A DNA stretch of 64,000 nt from the NCBI GenBank assembly GCA_018806985.1, contig JADANN010000422.1, positions 642,001 through 706,000 on the forward strand, in the 5' to 3' direction. Shown here in pieces: positions 1 through 13,299 of the stretch (position 1 is its first letter; each line of letters opens with the position of its first letter). The position numbers and the translations under genes are program-made. The notes under the pieces are model-generated. The model ran no database searches. It was not told where the DNA came from and saw only the letters and a program-made list of their open reading frames with translations. The DNA is from Angiostrongylus vasorum. Lineage: Eukaryota; Nematoda; Chromadorea; Rhabditida; Metastrongylidae.

Positions 1-930
1 TGTTATGTATATAAAATTCTAATTACCCAACTTTTAGATGTGGCTAATCACAACGTTCAAAAGACTCGTCTGGCGAACTTATCTATACGATCCGAACCAC
101 CTCTCACGCGCCTATCTCTTTATTACAAACATAAAGAACTGTCGATCAATGCCTAAGTTAAAAAAAAGTTGGTTATGGGATTTACTTATAAATTGTGTCA
201 TTTGTTTCACATCGTAGTCTCCAAGAACATATCTTCGCCTGGATAACTGCTGAGGGAAGATGTTAGTCCAGACTAGGTTCAAAATTTTTGGATTGAAATG
301 GACATAATTATCGTAAGACTGGGCAAGGGTTCATCCTGTACACAAGAAATATAAATTTTTCTCATTTTTCTCATTCTCACTCATTCTCAAGAAAGAATAG
401 GAAATATAAAGAATAGATCTGCAAACATCTGTAAACAACATAGCCACTTACCCTCGTAAACGAGTTTAGTAACGAAATAGCGACTTTGCACCAATGCAAT
501 TGTTCGATGTGAATGTGGAAATCAAGATTGAGATGCAGAAATACCGTTATTGAATAGTGAACTAATGAGTATTCGAAATCAAGACCGTAAGCATCATAGC
601 TGCATTCCTCTTCCAAAGACATGAAATTGACCGCTGAAAAAATACGATTTGAACATCAGTAACAAAAAAAAATCAATTCCATCTGATCACAGACAAAAAA
701 TGGTGATGACACACATCCGGGACAAGTTACTATGTAGGCGCCCACACTTTCATATCCTATGGCAATGCCCAACAGTTTTATCTACATACTCAGACTTGCT
801 AACCTAAGCTATCGCCGATAAAAAAGACACTTTCTAAATCACAAAAAGATGAAAATTATACCAAAGTGTGAATTTAAAAATTATGTCCTTCCACTGACAA
901 AACCTGTTTATTTCAACGACAAGAATGCCG
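1..930. other. No recognisable gene
   Basis: AT-rich sequence. Short ORFs occur on both strands but none has splice signals plus coding-like composition. I see no repeat-family member here. Confidence 0.5.
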
Positions 931-939
931 AGATATAAG

Positions 940-1250
940 CAACCCTCAGGATCTCAGTACCGCTTGGAACCCGTAGTAACCGTTACTGGTGGCTCACGTG
1001 CTACCCACCACACTGTACCCCTTGCCTAGCCTTTCTCTCAGTCATATATTTAATCTATCGGCGTCCTTTCTTCTCTCAGTAAAAAACTTGGCTGAGAGAA
1101 AGGCTAAGCAAGGCTCCGTGATGGGTCCTCCCTATAGCACGTGAACCCACGTAAAAGGTAACTGCGGGTTCGACGCCCAGCTGTTTCTACTCTTGTCAAT
1201 ATACCAGCATCTTTGTGGTTGTACTTTAAATCATACCCTGCCATGAAAAA
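940..1250. repeat. Family C SINE-like repeats, head-to-head pair
   Basis: Two degenerate family C copies face each other. The left arm (about 990-1045) contains GCCTTTCTCTCAG and the right arm (about 1090-1140) its complement GCTGAGAGAAAGGC. Both are followed outward by the tRNA-like part; in the right copy this includes the B-box-like GGGTTCGACGCCC near 1166. The same inverted layout recurs at 16490, 38380 and 48785. Confidence 0.65.
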
Positions 1251-1299
1251 AATGAAAACTCATAAGAAAATTCCAAAAATGAAAAGAGAATAGCAAATA

Positions 1300-1700
1300 A
1301 GAGCTTTACTTACTTGGATACGTAGATGACCTGTCTTCCCTAGTTGTGCGGTCCCCACCAAAAATTTTTCGTTGTTTCGGAGTTTTGCTGGTTTAGCCAT
1401 TGTGGTTGCCTGGAGTCCCAATATCAGCCAGGCTAAGGGCCGCCCCAGGTCTTCATCACCACAGGCAGTCGCCGCGCGTGTGGATCGAAAGGACACTTGC
1501 CACCAGGCGACTAGTCTGATACCAAGACGGTGGTGGATTCTGGTATTTGTTTACTCTTAGCTGTGTTTCCTGATGGAAACGCCGGACTCCTTCTCAGCTT
1601 GGGAGGCCTTGGTGGGGCGATGAATCCTCCCGCTATAGATAGCGGTCCGACACCCAAGAACACCTCCCACCCACGACGAGGCGATCAACCGTTAGAGGAA
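1300..1700 (+). repeat. Family B repeat, near full length
   Basis: About 390 bp. It begins with the segment containing GGATACGTAGATGACC, passes through GGAGTTTTGCTGGTTTAGCC near 1378, and ends near the GACGAGGCGATCAACCGTT segment at about 1675. Similar copies in this orientation lie at 24865, 36633, 44265 and 60280, and in the opposite orientation at 27805, 34850, 42170, 46025, 46525 and 57645. ORFs that cross it, such as 1372-1560, are artefacts of the repeat. Confidence 0.8.
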
Positions 1701-2213
1701 TAAGAAACTTAACACCATTTATTTTAGTACTAACATGATAATACAACAGCCATACATGAGTGATATCTGTAGTGGTACCCGTACTTGAAGAAGTAAAAAT
1801 TAAAAGATGAGTGACATGAATAATTCACATTACAGATATTCACATAATTAAGGAAATAGGAAAATAAAATATAACAAAAGCGTATAATGAAATCAATAAA
1901 ATTCCACTATCACTGTGCTGAGATAGGAGTGACAAAGTAAAGCTTAAGAAACTTTTCAAAAAATAAACAAAAAACTAAACCAGGACTGATTTACTTCATA
2001 AATTCATAGATCGAGAATTAAGGGCGCAAGTTACATATGTATCAATAAAATATTAGTCGTGTATGGACATATGTGGTACAATTGGTCTAAGAAGGAACTA
2101 GTAACACGTTACATGTTCAAGATAAGTAGTCGAACCAAATCGACCGATAAGGCATCAAAACAACAAGTTGAAAATACAGTGCAAATGAATAACAACACGT
2201 GCAAGTAGAACTA

Positions 2214-5200
2214 TCATGCATTTCTTTTACTTACTATCACCTCCTTATACTTCTCATAACTTTGCATATGTTCAAGTTCTTCCCGTACAACAATAAACAC
2301 CTCCTCTAGACTCAAAGTCGACAGTTCCCCAATAGGAACAGAGCCGTCGACTACACGAAGTGCCGACGATGAGGATTCGGGACACAACTCTCTGAAAATA
2401 AGAAAAAATACATTCCATATTTGGCTAAGTGTCAAACGCTCATTTGGGCTTAAAGCTCGAAGACTCTCAAAATCGCTTCTGAAGATCATATATAACTGGG
2501 ATCTTCAGCTTATCAATGCATTGCCTTCTGAAAGTAGAGGTGCTTTACATCCTTGCATAATGTTATTATGAAATAACACAGAAAGTGCAAGCAAAGTTTG
2601 CAATACTGCAAGAGAGCTGGACCACGTATAAATAAACTATACAAATATGGTAGAAAGTGCTTACTGAAAAAATACGGGACAGTTACTACTACAGTCGATC
2701 TAATTTTTTTAGAAATGTATTCCACCCTAACCAATAATCAGATAACCGAAAATGTATTCCACCGATCACCGGTCAGGCGTTCGGCACTGACCAAACCGGT
2801 AAGGGAGGCCGAACAACAAAATTTTCTCAAAAAATTTCTCCGTGTTTTCCTGTAGTTATTCACACCATTATTCATAGGCAAGCGGTAAAAAAAAAGCACT
2901 GAGTGAACAGTGAAATGGATGTACATACATTAAAACAGGACTCTCCTCAGTTTTTAGAAACTGAACCTTCTACAATAAACTACAGTAATTGCAATCATTT
3001 GGCTTTGATGAATCACTTAGAGAGTGTCTTGTACCCAATCTCAGTAATTTCCTTAGAGTTTACTGAATGCATATTTATTCTATATCCACATTAAAACACG
3101 CGGTAAGTCACGAATGTATACTTGATGTGACTTGGGCACAGGATCGAACCAACGACCATGTGCTTCGCAGAACACCTCCAACCAGTGTCACACTCGCCCT
3201 TTATTCCAGTTATGACGCACTAATTTTCCATTACAATCAATTTTTGTGAAAATCATCTCGTAATCAGAGAAAATACTCAGATACAAGCTCCACACATCGC
3301 TCTTTCTCAACCAAATTGTATAGTCTTACGAAATAGACGCAAAGTTCTACGCGTACAGGAAAAACACAAACGAAGACATCGTATTACTGCTAGTTTCTCT
3401 GTTTAGATTTCCTTAAGGTTCATGCACTAAATTTGTTACAAATTAGTGTTAAAAAGGAGAAGAACAGTAGTTAGTGCACTAACGAAAAGTTAATAAAGTT
3501 CTTAACGCTGCGAAAGAAAATCACTAATTGAATAAACCCACCCCAAAACTTTGCATGTTTTCTTAGATGCGCTCTGCTTTCCAATAAGATTCATCCAGAA
3601 AACGAATGGTAATAGACATTGTGCTTCCAAACCACGTCCTTCAGCATCCGTTCCACCGCCGACTTCCATGGAACTCAACTTCATGGTACGAACTGGACGA
3701 ATGCTAACGGCATACAGTAAGCCGTTGACCACGTTCAACTGAAAAGAATGGAGAGAAAGAAATAGGCATAAAAGCAAGCAGAGAACCTATTCATAAAATG
3801 TCAAATCTTAGATCAAAAAAAATTCTTGGATCATTAAGTGTACATTCCGCCAACGATTTAACCACACATCTTTTGTGGGTGTTCTCAAATGTTGATCTGC
3901 CACACACAGTGAGGTTTCCCACCAAAACTTCGAAAGCTGACATTTCTATCAGGTAAGTATAAAAGATAAAACTCTCGGCGTTGATCAATCCCTGAGGGAT
4001 GCGCCATGCATTCGACTTCACTAAGCATCGTTGGAGGTGACTGAATGCATATCTGGCTTTTACAATAACTCGTGGTGGCCTACCGATGTATCCAGCCAGT
4101 GCTGCTATCCTTCCACACAAGTCTGGAACCAATTTGCCGACCCCGGAGGGATGGAAGGCTTGGTGAGCCACGGGCACAAGGAACGATCCTATGTGTGTGT
4201 TGCAAGGCGCCTTCGAACACTGCGCCACACGCACCCCTACCATAAGCACAATACACAGAATTTAAGTTTTAAAATAACTAGCTCAAAATTCGAGTGATCT
4301 CATGACATCATTAAATATAGGAATTACAGTGGTACCTCCTTCAACTTTCTTTCATGAGGAATTGGTTTCGGCATGCTTATGGGCGGACTAAAACAATGGC
4401 GAGAAAACCCATCAACTCGTAACAACCTGAAAGTAGGTCATACTTTCATGGTTCAGCGAGGTCGGGTTTTAAAAAAGAACGAAAATCAACAAGTAAAATG
4501 ATGAAATTAAGTTAGGAAATGTCATGCTTAAATAAACAAAATTAGGTTTCAACAAGAAACCAACATTCCATAATGAACGCTTCACATAGAAGAACCAGAC
4601 ATTCGAAAGATTCTGTGAAGATTTGCTCAATAGAGCTAGCGTAGAAATGAGCGTATGTAGATGGAAACAGCTGCCACTCTTCTACCTTCGAATGCACAAA
4701 TTCACCATCGCTTAAGGAGAAAAATAAAAAGAAAGTGAGTTCTACGGCAAACAAATGTCAGGAATCGCAGTTGTCCCAAAACAACCTCAGTCGCAAAGCG
4801 GAAAACTCCTCCGCTACGCAAAGCCAGATTACGGTGATGAATTCGAGAAAACGATGCACGTATTTCACGGAACTACTAGAAGAGAATCGTGTCAAATAAT
4901 TCCATCATTGAAAGAGAACATGTGACTTCCTCTACTTTTGCACGAGTACAAGTGGTCTCCTCTATTTGAATGCATTAAGGTCTACAAGTGGTACTACTCA
5001 AACGATATTTTCTCTTCGCTACTACAGACGTTGCTGTTTACATAAGAGTAATAGTTCTGTCACCTGCTCTCCAAATACGTCTTCGTGACGTAACTGCTCT
5101 CGTCGTTTCGCATGCTAAAATGTAGGCCGACACTTGCTAGGCAGAAAATAAGAAGTTAAAATTGTGATTATAACTGCAGCCTCAGCTTAACTGGGTTCGT

Positions 5201-7393
5201 TGCCGATTTGGGCTCCCCAGATAATTCCCGCTGACGGGTGATTGCTGACGGCAAAAGATCGATAGAACTAGCTGAGAGAAAGGCGAAACAAAGGACCCGC
5301 AAGTGTGGTGGTGAACGCGTTACCCTCCGGAAAGGACTATGGTATAGCGCGTTCGTTCCCAACCGCAGACAGCTGCGGTCCGGAGTTTTGCAAATATCTC
5401 AGCATCATTAAAGTCATACTTCGCAATATACCTTGCCGTTAAAAAGAGTAGGCAGTAAATAATAAGTTAAAATTATCAATACCGAAAGTTAAACAACGAA
5501 TGGGTTAAAGTGGCAAGAGCGGCTGGATTAAAACCATCAGTTATCTCCCAACTCAAAGTTAACTTACCAACATGTCCCGTCCTGTACTTATTTATCAAAA
5601 CCGATTAGTTAGTATCCAGCAATGGTCTCGTGTCTACCGATCCATCGTTATTTAAGGTCAGACTTATCATTAGCTGCGTGGACGGGCCAACGGATAGAAC
5701 AACGTGGTTAATAACCCTAATACTTACCCAGTTGTTGAAGTACATTCCAGCCCATCTAACGATCACCCAAATGTTCCTGGATCGTCTTCATAACGCGCGA
5801 CGCAACAGCGCGTACATGATGGAGTCCTTCGACGTCACCGCCCTCTATACAACCGTGTCGAATGACTCCGCTATGCAAGCCATCCACAAGCTCCTTAACA
5901 ACATGAAGGAGCAATAAACATGTATGGCTTCTCGATTCAGCAGTTGATGACACTAATAAAGGAGTGCCTAAACTGCTCAATCTTCAGGTGGTCCGGGAAG
6001 TATTACGCACAAATGAGAGGGCGGGCAAAGGGACAACGACTGGCACCAAGCCTTGTCATTCCATTCATGTCTAAGGTGGAAACACCAGTAATCGACGTCG
6101 GGCCGTTACTCTACTGTAGATATGTAGATGACTGCTTGGTCATTTGTTCAACACAAGAGGAAATTGACAGATTTTTCGAGTTGTTGAACGAACAGTCAGA
6201 GTATATTAAATTCACCCGAGAGAAACCAAAAGAAAACTGGCTTCCATTTCTGAACGTGCAAATTAACCTATCAGAAAATGGCGACACTACGAAATGGTAT
6301 CGAAAGCCAAGTAGTAGAAACATCTTTGACCATTACCTCTTTTCCCCGCTAGTAGTTCATTTTTTGTACCTCACATCTCAGTGACGCAGAAGATTTTGAA
6401 GTAGGGGTTACGATCTAGCGCAGGAATCGAAAACACAAGCGCGCAAAACTCTCGAGGCATTCTGGATTAATTCCAGGAATCAGAAAATGAACAGCAGGGA
6501 AAAATGCCTCATTATCACGTGTGATATTGGGCAGTATATAAGCCCGTTATTCTGATGAGATGGGCACATTACGATTCCATGTGAACTCTGTGCGGTTGGT
6601 CTCCACGTGACATATTTAGTGGAAGACTCATAGAAAGCGGTGAGCGTGCAAAGACTCTATGTTCAATGTGATTGAAATTTTGGTTCAGCATTTTCTGTTT
6701 GGTTATGGAGGTGTTTGGCCGTGTAGATTGCTTGACCTTTCCAGGCTCTGAGGAAGGCGAAATCCGCCGAAACGTCAGCTTGTACGTAAACAAAGAAATA
6801 ATATAACACCTCGTGTTTGCTAAACAGAAGTAGAAATAATTATTCAATCAATGCCGAGGTAAATAGAAAATCGGACGTGGAAGTTACTCATAAGAACATT
6901 GAAAATATGCAAGGGAAAGCTAATCATGGATATCCGAAGAATTATGAAAAGTGAGAGATTCTCTAAGAAGCAGATAAAAAAGGGAACCCTTACGACAATG
7001 AGAGTTTTGCTCTCCAAACATTCATGTAATAAACTCTACTTACTCTATGGTGAACAGTTTGAAGAATAAGGCAGAGTACCGACGATAGGAATGAGACATG
7101 AATGAAAGACAAGGATTCGTCGATGCCAAGAGATGTGACAAGGTGCTAAAAACAAAAAGTTTGACCTCAGTTTTATGGTATTCGATGTTATAATAAATAC
7201 CAGAGGAACAAGTCACAGTAGGTCTTGCCGTAGTCAATTATTTTCTCCTCATCATATAAAGTAAAACATATTAGCAGAAACTATGTATGAAGAACAACTG
7301 ACACACTCATGATCCTTCCGATTTTTGGACAAGTAGAGCACTTAAATATACAGAGAGTTGCAAAACTTACCGAGGAGACAACTGCCGCCAAAA

Positions 7394-7479
<86 letters not shown>

Positions 7480-10400
7480 CGTTCCAAGAATAAGACTTTC
7501 ATTTCACACTTTTCAACTTCAACTTCTCGTCAACTATTCAGGGACATTTCTTATAAAGAAATAGCTAGACACTGCATAGATCAACAATTCAGCAGGTCAC
7601 CTCTTAAGTAGGTCTTCGACGACAGACCAATTTTAATAGCAACGTTATAGAGGAACTCCATGCAAGAAAACGATTGTTCTGGTCCTCATTTGGGATTCCA
7701 TTGGAACCCTGAACAATTTGCATTTCACCACCTTTGTGGTGACCGGTTGAAACAGCACGTGCTTTAGTTCTATTCCGTCAAATGGAAACATGTGTTGATA
7801 ATTTTCTGTTTGATTGGAGTGACACGAGGTTGGTATAAAGAACTTTAATTCCATCAACGTTTCCGCTCCTTCGGCTTCTTCAGGGCCACGGTGACCCGTG
7901 TCGTTTGCTCACAGTCGATGGTTGTCGCGACGTGTGCTGTCGGTGTTGCATCGTGCGGAATCCAATGGAAAGAGCACCGATCGAATGGGAAACTTCAGTC
8001 AGCGGTGCCCATATTGCAAGACGGGTATTATTCCAATTCCGCTTCCAATATGATCTACTTTGAGCTGGCAAAGCATCCTTTAGCAGTCGGTACTTTGTTT
8101 GCTGGCACGTAGCATTGCAAACAATATCTTAAAACCAGACTTTCGTTAGAATTCGTTAACAATAATCAATGGTTTTCGATGATATATATCTATATTCTAC
8201 ATTTATACAAACCTCGTGTTAGCTCGACCATATAGAATTATATAATAATCAGTCATATATTAAATGCCGTGAGCCATATTATAAAAGTTGTTCACAATAA
8301 ATAAGGCACTTCGACACTGTCCTCTTAAGATAACCTGGGCTCACATCTTCAGAAAATACCTAGTTCTAGAAATTGGAAGTGGAAATGCGGGAAATACCTC
8401 AAAAAGTAAGCAAAAATTGTCCGCAACATAACAATAACGGACGACATGAGCTGAGCAAGAACAAAATAGGGGATAGTCAGAGATATTGATAGATAGAAAT
8501 AGATAAACCGATAGAGATCGAGATAGAGATAAATCTGCTAGGTAAGCCATCTTGGAACTACTTGTGCAACACGAAAGAGTAATAAAAAGGCATGTGTTTT
8601 CGATTCAGCAGCTCATGGACCACCTGAAGGAGTGCCTAAACTGCTCTATCTTCAGATAGTCTGAGAAATATTGCGCACTAATTAGAAGTTTAGCAATGGA
8701 ACACCAACTGGCACCAAGCCTTGCCACTGCCTCTACGTCTAAGGTGGAATTGATCTCCAGCCATTACTCTGCTGTAGATACAAAGACGATTGTTTTGCCA
8801 TCTATAAGCACCATATAAGAGCAGATGGACAAATGTTTTGAGTTACTGAATGAATGGTCAGAATACATGGAGTTTATCCTAGAGAAACCAAAACAAAACT
8901 CGCTCTCACTTCTGAATGTTCAAACTAACCTGTCCGAAAATCACGAAGTGGTACCGAAAGCCATTTAGTAAGAACACATGGTTCATTACCTCTCCTTTCA
9001 CACATCAAAAAAGCGCTTATAAGAAACATGTCTCGAACAGCCAACAATGTGCGTACAGGAAAACAGCAGAAAGAAGAATCCATGAAACTGGCGCGACAAA
9101 TAGCCATTTTCAATGGCTACGAAACTGTAGCTCTGATAGATGTAAAGGAAAGCGCAATCACCCATGCGATAATTCTAGCGATAACAAGGTCTCGTTTATC
9201 CCCCCTTCCTTTCCAACGAAGGTGTTCTGCTGCGTCTATTCCAGCCATCCTGTCCCTTCCAGGTTCTGAAGGTGGAACTCGCCCAAACGTCTACTTTTTT
9301 GAATAAAGAGTACAGTAACAACTTCACGTGTGCTCATTAAGAATACAACGGTACTGCGAGAATCAAAGCCCTCAGCGATGTCTCCGAAAAGGTAAGCCGA
9401 CATGTATGTTGGACGACTAACCCAGCTTGCATTCACAGCCAAAACCAACTTACAGCTGCTCAAGTTGCTTTCGAATCCACATGTGAAATCTAATGAAATA
9501 AGTGAAAGAAGGAATGGAATCCACATGACGTATTAAAATGGGACATCTAAGTATTTACTATGCAAGTAAAGAAGCACACGAAGGATAACCACAATAGTTA
9601 AGCAGTTTTTCTGTTGGTAAATATAGCATTTTAAGGCGTTTTTGAACACCAACCTAGTGAACGAGGCAAACGTAACAGAAACTCACTAAGCGCTCAGAAA
9701 TGTAACCAGTTCCACTTCTCCATATGCATACAGTGAATCTTGATCAATTCCCACATGATGTAAAAGGAGGTTGTTCTAAAATGTTGGTCGCTTTTAATAA
9801 AGCTCTTTGGCATTTTTAATGAGAAGACTTAAACAAAACATATTTCGCAATACTTGGTTTCTCAGAACGTGTAAGAAAACTCACAAAGAGGGCAGTGAGA
9901 ACAGATTTCTGTTGAGAAATAACAGGCAAAGCAGTAACCAAAATCGGTGATGTTGCGAAACGATTGCCGGACTCATCTAAATGCTCAAGCACTCGTAAAA
10001 AAAATACATCACATTAGTATCAACAATAAACGGAAATACCAGGTTTGCCGGCAACTTCAAATATTCTAATTTTAAATCAATTTATTCCACTCTTTTGAAA
10101 TCTTATTTGGATGTATAAATGACCAGCCGAAACATAATAATCCATAGAACACCACTTTGTTTAGCCTCTTCGTTGCTCTGAAACTGTCATCCAGGACGGT
10201 AGTTGGATTTGTGCGTGAGTCAGCTGGGCCAGTCGAAAATGGTTGCTCTTTCCCGAAGTGGGGCGCTCCCAAGTTTGCGTTATATCGGGCATTTTGGATC
10301 ACAGGACTTTCCGCCTTGCGACTAGGACTATTAAAGTATGGCAGTACCACATTAGCCAATCCACTAATCGAGGCTGATACGACAAAAAAATCCTCATTTT

Positions 10401-10665
10401 CTAAACAAATGTTCGGAAAAAATTTAAGGAATGTGACGTGGAGATCTAAGAAATTAATATGACTGTTGAACGTACCACCGGGATCCTTTTTCACAAAGGC
10501 GAATGGGTTTCGTGGCACATCAGGGCGTGCTGACAGCAGGTGAGATGGAAATGCCGGCACTTTCTTCCGTGATATTCCCAACAATGTACCAAGCTCAGTA
10601 CGATAGGCTGCTACATTCCGAGATTGAGATTGCTGCATACGAGCAAAAGCCTTAAATAAGCCATT
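2214..10665 (-). CDS. Unidentified multi-exon gene
   Basis: I do not recognise this protein. Six exons are supported by acceptors, donors and phase. 10665-10476 contains a Met at 10638 and ends GT-ACGT in phase 1. 10373-10156 joins it in phase. Then come 4426-4336 (SPPISMPKPIPHERKLKE), 3738-3542 (VRTMKLSSMEVGGGTDAEG), 2478-2412 (LRALSPNERLTLSQIW) and 2387 down to about 2247 or the stop at 2214. The last four join phase-perfectly. The 10156 exon ends in phase 0 whereas the 4426 exon needs phase 2, so at least one exon is missing between them, or these are two genes. The first two exons are Pro/Ser/Asn-rich and look disordered; the last is an amphipathic acidic helix (LSLEEVFIVVREELEHM). GATA|GTAAGT near 2235 may be a donor, so the C-terminus could continue further left. 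Coding status is likely; function is unknown. Confidence 0.5.
3120..3205 (-). repeat. SINE head fragment, tRNA-like
   Basis: Read on the minus strand it shows an A-box-like GTGTGACACTGG and a B-box-like GGTTCGATCC about 45 bp downstream, in the layout of the family A head. The body of the SINE is missing. Confidence 0.5.
3960..4238 (-). repeat. Family A SINE
   Basis: A minus-strand copy. The head (GTGTGGCGCAGTG, A box) is at about 4210-4235, and the body includes the GACCCCGGAGGGATGG/AATTTGCC stretch near 4133-4155. The tail is the GTTGATCAATCCCTGAGG segment near 3980. It overlaps and explains the ORFs at 3791-4297. Confidence 0.8.
5170..5480 (+). repeat. Family C SINE, full length
   Basis: Starts CAGCCTCAGCTTAACTGGGT, has the AGCTGAGAGAAAGGCGAAAC spacer, then a tRNA-like core with A box GTGTGGTGGTGAACGCG and a degenerate B box GCGTTCGTTCCC. 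It ends with CTCAGCATCATT...TATACC and TAGGCAGTAAATAA. It sits directly upstream of a Penelope-like element. Confidence 0.8.
5490..6830 (+). mobile_element. Penelope-like element, reverse transcriptase remnant
   Basis: The conceptual translation runs through LPTCPVLYLFIKTD near 5565, then VRLIISCVDGPTDR at about 5657-5700 and the RT fingers/palm block FDVTALYTTV at 5830. After a stop at 5915-5917 and a frame change it continues at 5920-6384 with QRLAPSLVIPFMSKV and the catalytic box CRYVDDCLVI (Asp-Asp pair) near 6120. WYRKPSS and a degenerate C-terminal region (about 6420-6540) follow. This order matches Penelope-like RTs, not RTE or LTR elements. The frameshift and stops make it inactive. 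The 3' end near 6735-6830 carries the terminal motif shared by many fragments in the window. Confidence 0.85.
7396..7478. repeat. (TA)n microsatellite
   Basis: About 41 uninterrupted TA units. ORFs reading as poly Ile-Tyr on both strands are artefacts of it. Confidence 0.98.
7640..7900 (-). mobile_element. Penelope-like 3' end fragment
   Basis: On the minus strand, CTGAAGAAGCCGAAGGAGCG is followed by GAAACGTTGATGG and then ACCAACCTCGTGTC. This is the same order as the 3' termini at 6735 and 32425. Confidence 0.6.
8470..8535. repeat. GATA-rich low-complexity tract
   Basis: Imperfect repeats of GATAGA/GAGATA over about 60 bp. Confidence 0.7.
8580..9310 (+). mobile_element. Penelope-like element, second degenerate copy
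   Basis: Diverged from the 5490-6830 copy but collinear with it. It reads through a broken FSIQQL/LKECLNCS block (about 8598-8645), a TKWYRKPFSKN block near 8946, and then the segment NVRTGKQQKEESMKLARQIA at 9046-9105, which lies beyond where the first copy decays. Stops occur in all frames between blocks. The 3' end near 9255-9310 (TCCAGGTTCTGAAGGTGGAA, CGTCTAC, GAATAAAG) resembles the other Penelope termini. Confidence 0.75.
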
Positions 10666-11219
10666 CTGGTTTCACAATAATAATCGTAGATCTGTTCAAA
10701 GGTCTAAAATAAATATGAAAATCCCGTTAACTATCCAGTAAGTCGAACCGGCACCAGTAAAAATCTGTCCATTCCTGTTGGTATTCAATGGTTCCAACGA
10801 CCACGCAGGGCAAATCCCTTTCGAAACTATGCGATTTTTCATCTTTTCTGGCAAAAATTAGCAATTAGCTCTCCGAGTTGTTTCGTGATATGGATTAACC
10901 AGTTACCCTTCATGTGAAAAGAGATAAAAAGCAAATCGAAAGCAACCTTGTACATGCTTCAGATGAATTCATCAGAATGATTCCGTTTCTGCAGTGTTCA
11001 ACTAATATAAACGTTATATGTTTGGAGACATAGTCACTAATATGACCATAGTTTTGTCAGCGTATAAGCTACTTGTACCCTGCACGTCTATTCGGCTCAT
11101 TTTTGAATGAAGTGACTGGGAAATGCACGAAGAGTGGCTAGAATTTGTATTTCTCAGAAATTCTCGGAAAGCTACTTATGAGTATTTTTGGCTAAAGAAA
11201 ACAAAGGAACCCGTCAAAT

Positions 11220-12600
11220 TCAAGATAGAAGCGGGAAAGGGAGATCTTACGAAGAGAAGAATTGATTGCTGCTGCTTAAAGACGTAGGGGTAGAAGATGG
11301 ATTCGCAACATCCAGCGAAACCTTGCTAATTGTGCGACCAAGGCAATCGCCCTAATTCGCCGGAACGGAATAAGAAGTACATCCAGAACAGTAGAAGAGA
11401 TCTACTACCATTTCTCAACACACCTCTTCGAAAGGTATACTCAGGTGACTCCACAAAGTGTTACTGAAGAAGGATAAATCGTCCAACGATTCTCTCCTAT
11501 GAAATTCGTCCTGTTACCTTCTTGACGAGGTAGTATGCAGTACCCTGTCAAGACAGGATGACAACCTAGCATCCGAATTACCCATTTTCAATCTCCATCA
11601 ACATATTGACTCATCTTTTCGTCTTTTAACTGCCAAAAAATATGGCTTCCAGTCAATTAAAACGCGGCAGGAATGTGTTTGCTGCACAAAAAAGGAGACC
11701 TACGCAACATCAGCAACTATTACACAAGAATACCTACATGACATTGGGAATTATCCTATGAATACTAGTAATCGCTTTAGTTTCATCGAATGTTCTATAT
11801 TCACCTTATATTCATCATTTCGAAAAAAGAATGAAACACCTACGACGTTATTGCTCACTAGAAAAAACACCTCACCAGTTACACAACATAAAAACGAAGA
11901 CCACCATTCTACAGAGACACTATCATGTTCGAAAACAGGTTTCGACAAGGCAATGAAAGCTTGGGAAAATTATTTACACCCACTCAAGAGAACGTCATCG
12001 AAAAAGTAGAATTGGATACCACATTGTTGTGAAAGTCGATGGCTACTAGCTATATTATCCTCGCTCTGCTGAAAACATCATTCTTATCATCATTCTTATA
12101 ACACCAAGTATTGTGCAAAGGGAAACAAATGGTCGGTTCTCAGTTGAGCCCCAAAGGACGAAGGTCGTGGGCATGGATTCGTTTGCAATGAATCCTTCAT
12201 GCTCAATGCAACAAATATCTCCGAATACTCCAACTACATGCCTCGTAAACCTGAATGATACGTAAACAGAACAAAAACGCAACCAGTGCTATCAAAACTG
12301 CTATCGAGCAAGGTAACGAGTATTCCGTTTATGCAAGACGGACGGGTATGACGGAATCCGAAGTCACGACCCATTTTGATAACGACAGCGCAGAGCGCTG
12401 TTCCACATGTCAGGAAAAGTTGATGGGTGGGACCGTGATGTATCATAACGGCAACTGGCGAACAACAGCCGTTGGCGACTGGATACTACGAGATGTCAAA
12501 ACGACAACAGAAAGTCCGTCGACCAAATGGTCAGAAGCTTTCATGAATATACAAAAGAAAAAGTGGTATTCAACGATTCCCATACGAGATTAGAACAACC
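11220..12600 (+). pseudogene. RTE-clade LINE, highly degenerate
   Basis: Fragments in three frames follow the order of an RTE reverse transcriptase: a region before the RT (about 11220-11520), a degenerate YLHDIGNY block near 11735, a YPRSADDIILI block near 12060 that carries the RT ADD motif, and a C-terminal NGNWRTTAVGDWILRDVK block at about 12450-12500. Frames shift repeatedly, so it is an old copy. It resembles the better preserved copy at 58540-60247. Confidence 0.7.
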
Positions 12601-13185
12601 TAATTCCATGATAGTCGAAAGGATACTTTACTAAGCTAACTCCAGACCCTCTCCGATTAATGAAAGATATGTAGTACAGGTAAAACCGAGCGGCAATTCG
12701 CTCGTACGAACAGAACTTGGCAGATTATTGTATAAAACTTTTGCGACCATGCATTTCTGTTCATTTAAACAAACATGTCTTTTCTAAAAAGTCATTACAA
12801 TACCTTTTTTCTAGGACTGCGTTCAGATATTAGACAAAAACAGAAGACAAAATACACAAGTACTATTAGAAATTTTACGCAACCAGAAAGGGATTTTGAG
12901 AGGAAGATTTCACTAACAACAGATTTTCATCACAGCTTTTAAAAGTGCCTCTAGATGCTTTGGTATGTCATGTAGTACGAGTGACGCATCTCAAGGGGGA
13001 ACGTCAACAATTTCAGTCACTGTCCTGGTTGCTGAATATAAAATCCGTTCTCCCCAGGGTGTGAGGAATACACATACGCACACACACATTCTACACAAAT
13101 TTATGCAGAAGTCGAGAATCTTTCATAATAAAATATAACATCCTCACTATTGTTCATCGCATCAATTGTTTTAATTCACTGTTTT
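12600..13185. other. No recognisable gene
   Basis: Contains only short ORFs and a short CA-rich tract near 13074. I found no coding exon. Confidence 0.4.
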
Positions 13186-13290
13186 TTCCTCGATAAGCAA
13201 ACATGAGGTTGACATTATAGAATCTATTGGTATACAACAGCTGACGTTTCAGCGATTTCGCCTTGTTCAGACGCGTTTTATTCTTTGCAA
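13185..13290 (-). mobile_element. Penelope-like 3' end fragment
   Basis: On the minus strand, GAACAAGGCGAAATCGCTGA is followed by AACGTCAGCTGTTG and later CAACCTCATGTTTGC. This is the shared terminal arrangement. Confidence 0.6.
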
Positions 13291-13299
13291 GCAATGCAA

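Noticed and set aside
3791..4297. ORFs of 152 and 88 residues on opposite strands
   Set aside because: They overlap a family A SINE almost entirely.
7281..7564. ORFs encoding poly Ile-Tyr on both strands
   Set aside because: They are translations of the (TA)n microsatellite.
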